Shown here piece after piece: positions 6,247 through 13,505 of a stretch of DNA of 18,659 bases; position 1 is the stretch's first letter, and each line of letters begins with the position of its first letter. The notes beneath the pieces were generated by a model. That model saw only the letters and a program-made list of their open reading frames with translations, did no database searches and was not told where the DNA came from. The translations under genes and the position numbers were made by a program. The DNA comes from an uncultured Bacillus sp. (GTDB lineage: Bacteria > Bacillota > Bacilli > Bacillales_B > DSM-18226). The stretch is taken from positions 1 through 18,659 of the forward strand of contig NZ_CAMLDX010000071.1 in NCBI RefSeq assembly GCF_946478885.1. The letters run 5' to 3'.

Positions 6247-6801
6247 AACTAGGACAAATAACGCAAAACTGCATAATCATTCTTACGTAAATTGGGTGAT
6301 GGCTTAAAAATTATTCAGTCATCCAGTACATCTATATAGAATTCTAAGCATATGTTCATTGATAACATGTGAACTCAAACAAATACTTCTCTTTCCGGAT
6401 AATTATCTGACTTTTCATCTATATAGCGTGAAAACCATGAGTTCGTAGACTTTTAAGTCCTTGATTGCACAAAGGGTTTTGTGTCATCTTAAACATTTGA
6501 GACTTTCCGGCTTTTCTCTTGCTCATAAGTTTTCCACTCCGGTACACTTAGGTTTATAAGGCTTCATCTCTTTGTCTTTTTTCAATCAGCACATGCAAAA
6601 TCTTCCTGAACCGACATGACACCCATCCGAGCACGTGCGTCTGAAACGTGGCAAGCGCGCCAGCTACCCTTTCTGAAAAAAAGGCGAGAGAGAAAAGCAA
6701 CTCTTTTCCCCTTTCTTTTTTTGGACCTTCTTGGCAGCGGTTTAATCGAGAGCGGACTATTAGCTACTTAGTCTGTCATTTAATCATTAGAAAATCAACC
6801 T
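6247..6801. other. Gene-free AT-rich stretch
   Basis: No supported gene. CATATGTT/AACATGTG (6350-6372) is a small inverted repeat. On the minus strand an open frame of 48 codons (reading FFSERVAGALATFQTHVLGW) runs across 6557-6703, but its start lies in the terminator-like hairpin at 6682-6722, so it is probably a relic or chance. A short minus-strand frame (KKDKEMKPYKPKCTGVENL) also ends here, without a start signal. Confidence 0.4.
6682..6722 (-). terminator. Possible terminator of the 6802-8071 operon
   Basis: GAAAAG (6692-6697) pairs with CTTTTC (6703-6708) around a 5-nt loop, flanked by A7 on one side and T7 on the other, so it could end transcripts of either strand. The stem is weak and the T tract lies some nt away from it. 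It is located 80-110 bp past the stop of the last operon gene. Confidence 0.35.
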
Positions 6802-7290
6802 TCACAAATGTTCATAATCTGTTTTCATCTTTGCTACTCCTAAAGCAAAATAATCAAAAAGGATATTCTCCACAAACTCAGCTTCATTTTCCTGACAATC
6901 AATAACGAGAATCACCTCCGAGTGTTTCCCTTTTAATATCGCTTTTCTCTTATTCACTACTTTTTCAATAAAAAGCCGAATGAGAAAGCCACATAAAAAA
7001 CCGGTAGCAGCTCCGATCAGTCCCCAATAAATTGGGCCCCATTTCAATTTAAAACCGATACTTGCTCCAATAACAGAAAAAGCAGTTCCAAGTGCCACAC
7101 CAATATCAATCAATGAGGTCCCATCTGAACGATGGAGAGTATCGAACAGATTTCGATCCTCCGTCCGATTATCCAGCGGGATCGCAAATATATTTTCCTT
7201 TAGAATCCCCTTTTGCTCTAATTTGGCAATCGCTATTTCCAAGTATATATGGTTTTCAAAGGTAGAAAATACTTGCATGGCATCACTCAA
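6802..7290 (-). CDS. Membrane protein of unknown function, 162 residues
   Basis: The function is not recognised. Two hydrophobic, glycine-rich helices (about residues 62-80 and 86-108, with G-x3-G patterns as in glycine zippers) form a hairpin. They separate two soluble halves: an N-terminal beta-alpha unit (MQVFSTFENHIYLEIAIAKL) and a C-terminal one (EVILVIDCQENEAEFVENIL). The two halves could together form a ferredoxin-like fold, reminiscent of stress-protein domains that begin in the same way; this is inference. The TTG at 7290 follows AGGGG by 8 nt and overlaps the upstream gene's stop by 8 bp, so translation is probably coupled. The ATG at 7278 is an alternative start. It is the second gene of a two-gene operon. 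Confidence 0.8.
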   Translation of the reverse strand: MSDAMQVFSTFENHIYLEIAIAKLEQKGILKENIFAIPLDNRTEDRNLFDTLHRSDGTSLIDIGVALGTAFSVIGASIGFKLKWGPIYWGLIGAATGFLCGFLIRLFIEKVVNKRKAILKGKHSEVILVIDCQENEAEFVENILFDYFALGVAKMKTDYEHL

Positions 7291-8071
7291 CCTTTTGTCC
7301 CCTCAATAGTCTAAATTGAGGATTTTGATAATGGGTTTGTAAATACTTCCTTTGCTCTTTATCAAAAAGCTTATTATTCTCAACCGTATTTATATAGGAA
7401 TCATAAATTGCAAATCCGTAGATAGATGGGAAAAACAGAAACCAGTCCGGATTAAGAACAGAAGTTGCTTGCTCGATTTTTCCTAAGGTTAAAAAAATAA
7501 TTGCCTCCAAAGCATGTGAAAAATAAAAAAAGACAGTAGACCAAATAATGGAAAAAAAAGCTATTAAAATCCTGTGGATATAGAGATGACCCAGGCCTGG
7601 CATCAAAAGAGACCAGATAAATGAAAGGCTTGGACTCCTCTTATCCAGATAATTAATTTCCATCGATCCAATATTAAATGTATTAAAAAGATGGTCTTCT
7701 CTCTCTGCTAAAACAGCAATGTTATTCAGATCCACCGTTGTCCGGTAGCTATCCCAAATGCCAAAAATATAAACAGGAATGTAAATTAGAACCCACCTGG
7801 TATCTAGGATTTCCTTTGCCAGGTGAATATTCCCCTGGAATGAATGGATCATAGCAAGATTAAGATGGGATTGAATATTAATAACCACTTCCCAAATAAA
7901 TAGAGAAATTCCTCTTAAATATTTCGAGAGGATCATATGGCCGAATCCCGGAAATGCCGCAGACCACCAAGCAATAATATAAGGATTTCTCAAATGTATC
8001 TGAGTCGTACCCAAAATGCTTACATGCGCTTTATATCTCCTAGCCGAATTGTTATTTGTATAGTTATCCAT
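7283..8071 (-). CDS. Membrane protein with duplicated PG(F/L)GH module
   Basis: The function is not recognised. The 262-residue protein contains two copies of a module of about 88 residues (28-116 and 146-233). Each has hydrophobic helix, PGFGH (41-45) or PGLGH (158-162), hydrophobic helix, a soluble piece with D-x-x-W/PDW, hydrophobic helix, and an acidic-aromatic motif WDSYRTTVD (106-114) or YDSYINTVE (223-231). PG-x-GH followed by a polar residue and a helix recalls TM2-type small membrane domains, but the assignment is weak. A polar C-terminal tail follows. The start is supported by AGGGG 7 nt upstream. It is the first gene of an operon with 6802-7290, and the overlap suggests the two products act together in the membrane. 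Confidence 0.85.
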   Translation of the reverse strand: MDNYTNNNSARRYKAHVSILGTTQIHLRNPYIIAWWSAAFPGFGHMILSKYLRGISLFIWEVVINIQSHLNLAMIHSFQGNIHLAKEILDTRWVLIYIPVYIFGIWDSYRTTVDLNNIAVLAEREDHLFNTFNIGSMEINYLDKRSPSLSFIWSLLMPGLGHLYIHRILIAFFSIIWSTVFFYFSHALEAIIFLTLGKIEQATSVLNPDWFLFFPSIYGFAIYDSYINTVENNKLFDKEQRKYLQTHYQNPQFRLLRGQKVE

Positions 8072-8334
8072 TTTAAATCCCCTGAAAATATAGTATTAAC
8101 TCTAGTTTCTCCTACATGAGGAAAACCTATCCTTATTTAGCTCGTGCTGCAAGGTTCTTTCTTCATGTGATGTGTATACTAGTATTTTCATCAACTTACA
8201 TTTACAACAAATAAAAGCAGATCCGTTTGGACATTTATATTATGGGTTTATTGAACATGAAATTTGCCAATAATTCTTTTGGCTTCATAAGCAAGCTATC
8301 CGTGGGCATTTCTTTCTCCAGGAGATAAAATAAT

Positions 8335-8363
8335 GGGAACGGCGAAACCGTCCCCCTCTTTTT
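8335..8363. terminator. Terminator-like GC-rich hairpin
   Basis: GGGAACGG (8335-8342) and CCGTCCC (8348-8354) form a stem with one bulged A around a CGAAA loop, followed on the plus strand by CCCTCTTTTT. On the minus strand it is followed by ATTATTTT and lies about 130 bp past the stop of the gene at 8488-9174, so it may terminate that transcript. Confidence 0.4.
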
Positions 8364-8420
8364 CCCTTCACATTGAGAACAACCTACTGTCCTCCTGGAA
8401 CGGACAAAATAACGTGTTCT

Positions 8421-8443
8421 GTCTTTTTGCGGTGCCTGACACC
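8421..8443 (-). repeat. Dispersed palindromic repeat, copy 4
   Basis: GTCTTTTTGC followed by GGTGCCTGACACC is the same as one arm of the inverted repeat at 3875-3924. It begins 44 bp downstream of the stop of the minus-strand gene at 8488. A partial extra piece (GACACCG) lies at 8452-8458. Confidence 0.8.
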
Positions 8444-8487
8444 GAATAGGGGACACCGAATGGACACCTGACCGGTCAGCTGCTTCT

Positions 8488-9174
8488 TCAGCGTCCGGTT
8501 CGCCTATGTTTGCGAAAGAGAGTTCCGCGATTAAATACTTCGTTTCGTTGATGTTGGTGAACGTCAGATCGCTCGCTTCCTTTTGCCCGAGAGTTTTTTT
8601 CCCAATTGCGATAAATCCAGATGAACACACCAATAAGCACTGCCAAGCAGGCAGTTGCAACTAAGAGAAGCCCGGAATGGGTACCTTGACTATCGTTCTC
8701 TTTTGATGGCAACGCGCTTTTCTCTCTTTTTAAAAAATTAATAAAGTAAGCTCTTCGATCCTCATTCGGATCCGCAACTTGCCTGTCAAACATTTGGACC
8801 ATCCCATTCGGCCCTCCAACGGGAATGAGGAAATCTGTATCCTCGGTTTTTTCTAAAAATAAGAGGAACTCCCCTCCTTTATTTTGGAATTCCTGTGCCC
8901 ATCCAATGTCAAATCCGTCAATTCCGGCAGTCATTTCTTCACGGGCGTCGCCCTTGTATACTGTATCGACGTGAAAATCCAGTCCTTGGAAAACAAAATC
9001 ACTCAGCACCGGTTCGCTAGAAAAATCGTATGTACCTTTAATAATAACGTCCGCCCGAGCTTCAACCTTTTCCGGTTCTAAGACTACCCAGCTTGTAGCG
9101 GACACATTCATCTCGCTTAGTAAAAACCATAACGCGATGACTGCAAGAATCAATATGTATCGTATTTTTTTCAT
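8488..9174 (-). CDS. Exported, membrane-anchored protein of unknown function
   Basis: The function is not recognised. As read, the product has 228 residues. It has an N-terminal signal or anchor (MKKIRYILILAVIALWFLLS, possible cleavage after VSA), an extracytoplasmic domain of about 28-150 with distinctive segments (VEARADVIIKGTYDF, VDTVYKGD, GGEFLLFLEKT, VGGPNGMVQ), a linker, and a C-terminal membrane helix (about 168-188). The ATG at 9174 follows GGAGGG by 6 nt; longer upstream frames are rejected. An ECF-sigma-like promoter sits just upstream (9196-9223), which points to envelope stress control. Oddity: after the membrane helix the frame runs 40 residues into unlikely sequence. With one extra A in the A7 tract (8594-8600) it would instead end as the basic tail WEKKLSGKRKRAI. 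This may be a sequencing error, a real frameshift or a phase-variable tract. Confidence 0.85.
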   Translation of the reverse strand: MKKIRYILILAVIALWFLLSEMNVSATSWVVLEPEKVEARADVIIKGTYDFSSEPVLSDFVFQGLDFHVDTVYKGDAREEMTAGIDGFDIGWAQEFQNKGGEFLLFLEKTEDTDFLIPVGGPNGMVQMFDRQVADPNEDRRAYFINFLKREKSALPSKENDSQGTHSGLLLVATACLAVLIGVFIWIYRNWEKNSRAKGSERSDVHQHQRNEVFNRGTLFRKHRRTGR

Positions 9175-9195
9175 GGCAGTCCCTCCTCTATTAAT

Positions 9196-9223
9196 TAGAC
9201 GATTGACTCCCGTAAAAGTTTCA
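9196..9223 (-). promoter_or_regulatory. ECF-sigma-type promoter (SigW/X/M-like)
   Basis: On the minus strand, TGAAAC (9218-9223, followed by TTTT) and CGTCTA (9196-9201) are separated by 16 nt. This fits the AAC ... CGTC/CGTA architecture of Bacillus extracytoplasmic-function sigma factors. The predicted start site leaves a leader of about 14 nt carrying GAGGAGGG in front of the ATG at 9174, a natural arrangement. Which ECF factor is used cannot be decided from the sequence. Confidence 0.6.
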
Positions 9224-9332
9224 TAAGAGCGCATAAAAATGTAGATTTTTGCTAGTTTTCCTGAAATCAGCGGATGCTTCGCTGTTATTTCACTCATGAT
9301 TTGTAAAAAAAAGGGAATTTTCATATTACAGC

Positions 9333-9372
9333 AAAAAAAGCCCTCCACCTTTTTTGGAATGATTAGAGGGTT
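9333..9372 (-). terminator. Terminator of the 62-residue membrane gene
   Basis: On the minus strand AACCCTC (from 9372) pairs with GAGGGCTT around a loop of about 20 nt, leaving one bulged base, and is followed by a run of seven T (9333-9339). It lies 15 bp past the stop of the gene at 9388, and separates it from the ECF-controlled gene. Confidence 0.7.
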
Positions 9373-9387
9373 GTGATTTCTTTTCAT

Positions 9388-9576
9388 CTATTTGAAAAAA
9401 GTTAAAACCAAGACTGTTAATACCGATAAAACCATGATCGTGATGACCCAATAACCGATAAACCTGATTGGTTTAGGGAGCTTATCCGGGTCATGTGTCG
9501 TTCCTGGTGTATGATTTCCTTCTATTGTGTTGTAATGCTTAATTACATCATTAAACGGTTTCTTTTCATCTTCCAT
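9388..9576 (-). CDS. Small single-pass membrane protein, 62 residues
   Basis: The function is not recognised. The product has a hydrophilic, acidic N-terminal part (MEDEKKPFNDVIKHYNTIEG), a proline-rich hinge (DPDKLPKPIRF) and one C-terminal membrane helix (IGYWVITIMVLSVLTVLVLTFF, about residues 39-60) ending in Lys. It is therefore a tail-anchored type, with the polar part probably in the cytoplasm. The ATG at 9576 follows AAAGGA by about 10 nt. The ATG at 9603, nine codons earlier, has no ribosome binding site but cannot be excluded. Its own terminator follows. It lies downstream of the GGDEF-EAL gene in the same orientation, separated by 148 bp and a palindromic repeat. Confidence 0.75.
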   Translation of the reverse strand: MEDEKKPFNDVIKHYNTIEGNHTPGTTHDPDKLPKPIRFIGYWVITIMVLSVLTVLVLTFFK

Positions 9577-9692
9577 ATCCTCATCATCCTTTATCAGATT
9601 CATATTTCAGAGCGTCTTTTTGTGCTGCTTTTTTTCATACAAATCTTACTGTGGGATAATCCAGTCACACTGTCCACTACGTGTGAACATCT

Positions 9693-9715
9693 GTCTTTTT
9701 GCGGTGCCTGTCACC
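9693..9715 (-). repeat. Dispersed palindromic repeat, copy 5
   Basis: GTCTTTTTGC is followed by GGTGCCTGTCACC, with one base changed from the other cores (A to T). A partial duplication (ACCGCAGT, then ACCGTCACCGCA) continues to 9732 and contains the stop codon of the GGDEF-EAL gene (TGA at 9725-9727), so the last codons of that gene are made of repeat DNA. TCACAC/GTGTGA (9665-9686) is a further inverted repeat beside it. Confidence 0.75.
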
Positions 9716-9724
9716 GCAGTACCG

Positions 9725-12097
9725 TCACCGCATTAGCCAATGTTTTTCGAGGTCTTTTGCCGGGAGGGGTTTGCTGAAGCCGTAGCCTTGGGCATAGTCG
9801 CAGTCAGTGTCGGTGAGGAAGCGGTATTCTGCTTCGCTTTCGACTCCTTCTGCGGTGACTTTAAGGTCCAACTGTCTGGCGATGGCAATAATCGTTTTGA
9901 TGATAGCTTTATTTTCGGCGTGCTGGTTCATGCCGCTTACAAAGGAGCGGTCGATTTTCAGACAATCAAGCGGATATTTTTGTAAATAACTTAGAGATGA
10001 ATACCCCGTACCGAAATCATCTATGGCAAGGCTGATTCCTAGCCGTTTCAAGGCTCGCAGTTTCTCGATCATCACCTCCGATTCATACATTGCAATGCTT
10101 TCGGTAACCTCGAGCTTAATATTGGCGGGATCGAGCCCTATTTCAGAAATAATCTGCTTCACCTTTTCCAGAAACTGTGGATCTAATAATTGGCGTACGG
10201 AAATGTTCACCGCGATTTTCAGCGGCCTGTATCCTGCCTGCTGCCACACAGCACCTTGCTCTAGCGCCGTTCGCAGTACCCATTCGCCTATCGGGATAAT
10301 CATGCCGGTTTCCTCAGCAATCGAAATAAACTCATTGGGCGGCACCTGTCCCAGCACCGGATTATTCCAGCGCAGCAGCGCCTCCATCCCCATGATTTCC
10401 TTGCTCTTTATGTCAATAATCGGCTGGTAACACAGCTCAAGTTCCCCGTGCTCGATGGCGGTGCGCAACTGTTTTTCAATCATCATATTTTTATAAAACT
10501 GTCGATTCATTTCTTTTGTGAACAGCTGGTAGCCGTTTTTACCATGTTCCTTTACATAATACATTGCCGTATCTGCATGCTTCATGAGTGTCTTCGCATC
10601 GGTGCCATCGTTGGGAAAAATACTGATTCCGATGCTGGGTGTGATAAAATATTCACTTTTGTCGAGCATAAACCCTTGTTTAAATTGCCCCAACAGTTCC
10701 TTCGCAAACGCAGTACTGGATTTTTTGTCTTGGAATGGCAGCAGGATCGTGAACTCATCGCCTCCCAGACGATAGATCTGGGCGCGGGGACTGCTTTGCT
10801 TTTTCAATAAAGCCTGAAGCCTTTTGGAAACCTTGGTTAGAAGGAGGTCGCCATAGTCATGACCAAGTGTATCGTTGATGTATTTGAAGCGATCCAAATC
10901 GATCAGCATAATAGCATGTTGACTTCCTTTTACGAGGAGAGCAGATAAGGCCTCATTAAACATTCGTCGGTTGGGCAGACCTGTCAAGGAATCATGATAG
11001 GCCTGAAATTTAATCTCTTCCTCGTATTGCTTCCGTTCGGTGATGTCGGTTGAGACAGCAAGCAGGGTAGAGCCTTCATTCGTGATAAAAGGAACCCTGG
11101 CCGTCTGCACCCATTTGATCTCGCCTGCGTGGGTCAGCAGCGGCTCTTCTTCAATGGAGATGATACCAGGACACTTGTCCAGTTTAACAGTGCACTGCCC
11201 CTCCTGTAATGTATGCTCGATTTCTTCGTCGCTTTTTCCAATCACATCCTCATTGTTCATCCCGAGCAGTAAGGCATACGATTGGTTGATAAGCGTATAA
11301 CGTCCATACTCGTCCCTGGCATAGATGTAGTTCGGGTTAAGATCAATGATCTTGCGCAGAAATTCCTTTTGATCCTGCAGCTTCTGATTCATGCCGCTTA
11401 CCACATCAAAGTACATTTTGCTTGATAAAATTAAGACACTGATGGCAAAAACAAGGACAGCGATGGCACTTGGATAAAGCCTCAATTCGGGGAACATATT
11501 CAATACCCCGATGGCGAAGCCGAAGGTAGTTGAGATATTAAAATAAAGCAAAAAGGAATGCATGCCTTTATTCGGGACATCGAGAATAATCAGGAAGCAG
11601 ATCGTCATACAGAAGACAAATAGAAGGACATCAAAAGAAAAAAGCCACGACAGGTCCCCCTCAACTGGAAAGTAGAATTTTGATGTCCCGTATTGCAAAA
11701 CCTCAAGGTGGCTGATTCCCTTTTCGCTCCAGCCAAGGGCATACGTTACCAATGCCAGCCCATAGAACAGAAACAACGTCTTACGGTTAACGAGTCTGAC
11801 CCATTTCTTTTTCGCCTCTTCTGATAAATGCTCCTGAACGGTGGCATAGGCGACATAGAAGATTGTCGGTGTGATCATCACCGAACCAAAGCGGAACAGG
11901 CGGAAAAAGAAATCGATGGTCTTTTCTGGCAGCAGATGGTAGGAATACAGGAAAGTGACATCCAGCTGCCAAAACGACGTCAGCAAGAGAAAAAGAAAGA
12001 TGATTTTTGACAGGGCATTTTTTTTAAATAAAACAATGATTGTGATTCCAATCCATAACGGAATACTTGCTAATAAGCTTAGAAAAAGAAAAAACAT
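9725..12097 (-). CDS. Membrane PAS-GGDEF-EAL c-di-GMP enzyme
   Basis: This is a predicted bifunctional diguanylate cyclase/phosphodiesterase of 790 residues. Residues 1-228 contain about seven membrane helices, resembling the 7TM sensor region of some histidine kinases. A PAS domain follows (about 245-355, ending DITERKQYEEE), then GGDEF (about 365-528) and EAL (about 537-788). The cyclase motif is intact (RLGGDEF, 443-449). The RxxD inhibitory I-site is absent (SPRA at the expected place), so c-di-GMP feedback inhibition is unlikely. The EAL domain keeps E572 (EAL), N631 (NIS), E663 (EVTES), D693-D694 (DDFGTGYSS), K714 (KIDRSF), E750 (AEGVE) and Q770, so hydrolysis looks possible. The start follows AGGAGG by 10 nt. 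It lies 14 bp after the ketoacyl synthase-like gene in the same operon. Its stop codon lies in repeat DNA. B. subtilis YkoW has a comparable sensor-PAS-GGDEF-EAL plan, but its sensor is MHYT. Confidence 0.92.
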   Translation of the reverse strand: MFFLFLSLLASIPLWIGITIIVLFKKNALSKIIFLFLLLTSFWQLDVTFLYSYHLLPEKTIDFFFRLFRFGSVMITPTIFYVAYATVQEHLSEEAKKKWVRLVNRKTLFLFYGLALVTYALGWSEKGISHLEVLQYGTSKFYFPVEGDLSWLFSFDVLLFVFCMTICFLIILDVPNKGMHSFLLYFNISTTFGFAIGVLNMFPELRLYPSAIAVLVFAISVLILSSKMYFDVVSGMNQKLQDQKEFLRKIIDLNPNYIYARDEYGRYTLINQSYALLLGMNNEDVIGKSDEEIEHTLQEGQCTVKLDKCPGIISIEEEPLLTHAGEIKWVQTARVPFITNEGSTLLAVSTDITERKQYEEEIKFQAYHDSLTGLPNRRMFNEALSALLVKGSQHAIMLIDLDRFKYINDTLGHDYGDLLLTKVSKRLQALLKKQSSPRAQIYRLGGDEFTILLPFQDKKSSTAFAKELLGQFKQGFMLDKSEYFITPSIGISIFPNDGTDAKTLMKHADTAMYYVKEHGKNGYQLFTKEMNRQFYKNMMIEKQLRTAIEHGELELCYQPIIDIKSKEIMGMEALLRWNNPVLGQVPPNEFISIAEETGMIIPIGEWVLRTALEQGAVWQQAGYRPLKIAVNISVRQLLDPQFLEKVKQIISEIGLDPANIKLEVTESIAMYESEVMIEKLRALKRLGISLAIDDFGTGYSSLSYLQKYPLDCLKIDRSFVSGMNQHAENKAIIKTIIAIARQLDLKVTAEGVESEAEYRFLTDTDCDYAQGYGFSKPLPAKDLEKHWLMR

Positions 12098-12111
12098 GCG
12101 ATAAGCTCCTC

Positions 12112-13290
12112 CTATGTCTTGGTCATGAAGAGACAGGCATTATTCCCGCTATATCCGTGGGTTGTGATACATATTGACTCAACGGGCTGATATCTCGTTT
12201 CATATACAATAGGAATATCTTCAAATCCATGACCTTTTGTTTTTATCGTCGGGGGAATGAAGCCATATTCCATCGATATCAGAGATGCGATGATTTGCAT
12301 CGCTCCCATCGCGCCGAAAGTATGGCCAATCATTCCTTTAATCGAGGTGACAGGGACGTCGCCGTTAAAGGTCTGGAGTAGGATGTTGCGCTCAATGGCA
12401 TCGTTTGTTTCGAGACCAAGTGCCTGGCTGTTGATGTAAGTGGGAATGTCGTTTCCTACAGTTTCCTGAAAGACCTGCAGCATATGGCTGCCGCTTGTGT
12501 CCGAACGCAGTAGCGGCTGCCCCTCGTTTCGCGATACGACCCGCCGAATCGTGCCATAGACAGGCTGTTCTCGTTGCTCTGCGGATTGTCTCCGTTCTAA
12601 TATAATGACTCCGGCTCCTTCAGCTAACACAAAGCCGCCGTGCTTGTCCGAAAAAGGAACCCCCGTTTCTTCCGGTGCGGTATTGGTGATTAGCGCTTTG
12701 AGTTTCTTGAAGCCATTAACGGTCCATTGGCCTAAAGGCGCATCCGTTCCTCCGACCACGCATGCATCGACCGTTCCTGTTTGAAGCAAAAGCTGCGCAA
12801 ATAATACAGCATCAATACTGGCCGTGCATCCGGTTGTGAGGGTGAAGGCCAGCCCGTTTATGTGGAGAGCCGATGCAACCGAGGCTGAGAACGTGTGCGT
12901 ATCCACCAGAGAAACGCCGTGTAAAGGATAGGACTGGTAATCAAACCCGTTTGCCGCGTTCTGCTCAATTTCAAGCACAGCACCCGCGGATGTCCCGATA
13001 ATAACAGCGATCCGGTGCGGCTCATAATATTTGAGCCGAGCCATTTCGGCTGCATCCAGCGCTGCGGAAATGGCCATCCTTACTGCCCGTGGGTAACGGC
13101 GGTAACGCTTGCCGTTTATGACCGAGAAATCCTCTTGTATAACACCAGCCGCAATGCTGTCCTGTTGCCGATTGACATTTTGCAACACCGTCTGTGTGCA
13201 AGTCCCCTCCTGTAATATTTTTCGAAACTGAGATTTCGTTAAAGCACCTGGAGCCTTAATGCCATATCCGGTTATAATAATTTCCTCCAA
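12112..13290 (-). CDS. Beta-ketoacyl-ACP synthase-like (FabF fold), Cys-Gln-His
   Basis: This is a thiolase-fold protein of the KAS I/II type that would condense acyl and malonyl units on ACP. Numbering from the TTG at 13305, nucleophile Cys160 sits in TTGCTASIDA, Lys323 in SIKGMIGH, and the second His is His328. The first catalytic His, in FabF motif NAHGT...ND, is replaced: the aligned segment here is NSQALGLETND with Gln294. Malonyl decarboxylation may therefore be impaired or altered. The preferred start is the TTG at 13290 (product MEEIIITGYG...; 392 residues), because GGAG lies 9 nt upstream; the TTG at 13305 has no such site. With the GGDEF-EAL gene 14 bp downstream it forms an operon. 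Housekeeping FabF is unlikely given the divergence and the absence of fab genes nearby. The substrate is unknown. Confidence 0.85.
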   Translation of the reverse strand: MEEIIITGYGIKAPGALTKSQFRKILQEGTCTQTVLQNVNRQQDSIAAGVIQEDFSVINGKRYRRYPRAVRMAISAALDAAEMARLKYYEPHRIAVIIGTSAGAVLEIEQNAANGFDYQSYPLHGVSLVDTHTFSASVASALHINGLAFTLTTGCTASIDAVLFAQLLLQTGTVDACVVGGTDAPLGQWTVNGFKKLKALITNTAPEETGVPFSDKHGGFVLAEGAGVIILERRQSAEQREQPVYGTIRRVVSRNEGQPLLRSDTSGSHMLQVFQETVGNDIPTYINSQALGLETNDAIERNILLQTFNGDVPVTSIKGMIGHTFGAMGAMQIIASLISMEYGFIPPTIKTKGHGFEDIPIVYETRYQPVESICITTHGYSGNNACLFMTKT

Positions 13291-13322
13291 TGATGTCAAC
13301 TCCAATTAATAGTAGTAATCCC

Positions 13323-13328
13323 ATTATA
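13323..13328 (-). promoter_or_regulatory. Candidate -10 element of the ketoacyl synthase operon
   Basis: A perfect TATAAT on the minus strand lies about 33 nt before the TTG at 13290. No good -35 is present 16-18 nt upstream of it, so the promoter is weak or depends on an activator. Confidence 0.4.
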
Positions 13329-13505
13329 TACCACACCCTTGGTTAGGATATAGTTTGACTGCTTGTTAAAAGAAAGGAATCTTCAAAGATTGAAGCTGCA
13401 GGAAGAAACATCATAATGAATGGCTAAAACGGCAGTCCAATTAGCAAACCAAACCCTTCCCCCAAACCATTAAGTCCTTTCCACACGTACAAATTCACCT
13501 TATTT

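Larger units (their letters stand above)
8072..8487. other. Intergenic stretch with hairpins and a tiny ORF
   Basis: It contains the upstream region of the membrane operon (no clear promoter found), a 24-codon minus-strand frame at 8235-8309 (MPTDSLLMKPKELLANFMF and on) with GGAG 6 nt before its ATG, the hairpin at 8335-8363 and the palindromic repeat at 8421-8443. The tiny frame has a good ribosome binding site, but nothing else supports it. Confidence 0.35.

Noticed and set aside
6557..6703. 48-codon minus-strand frame with AAAGGGG before a TTG
   Set aside because: The apparent ribosome binding site is part of a terminator-like hairpin, and no family is recognisable; treated as a relic or chance.
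6648..6905. 85-codon plus-strand frame
   Set aside because: No ribosome binding site, low-complexity composition, crosses a terminator-like hairpin and overlaps the 3' end of the better-supported gene at 6802.
8235..8660. 141-codon minus-strand frame
   Set aside because: Its start half overlaps the 8488-9174 gene in another frame and its middle consists of the palindromic repeat. Kept only as evidence for the possible frameshift.
10023..10430. Long plus-strand frames antisense to the GGDEF-EAL gene
   Set aside because: Shadows of a strongly conserved coding region on the other strand.
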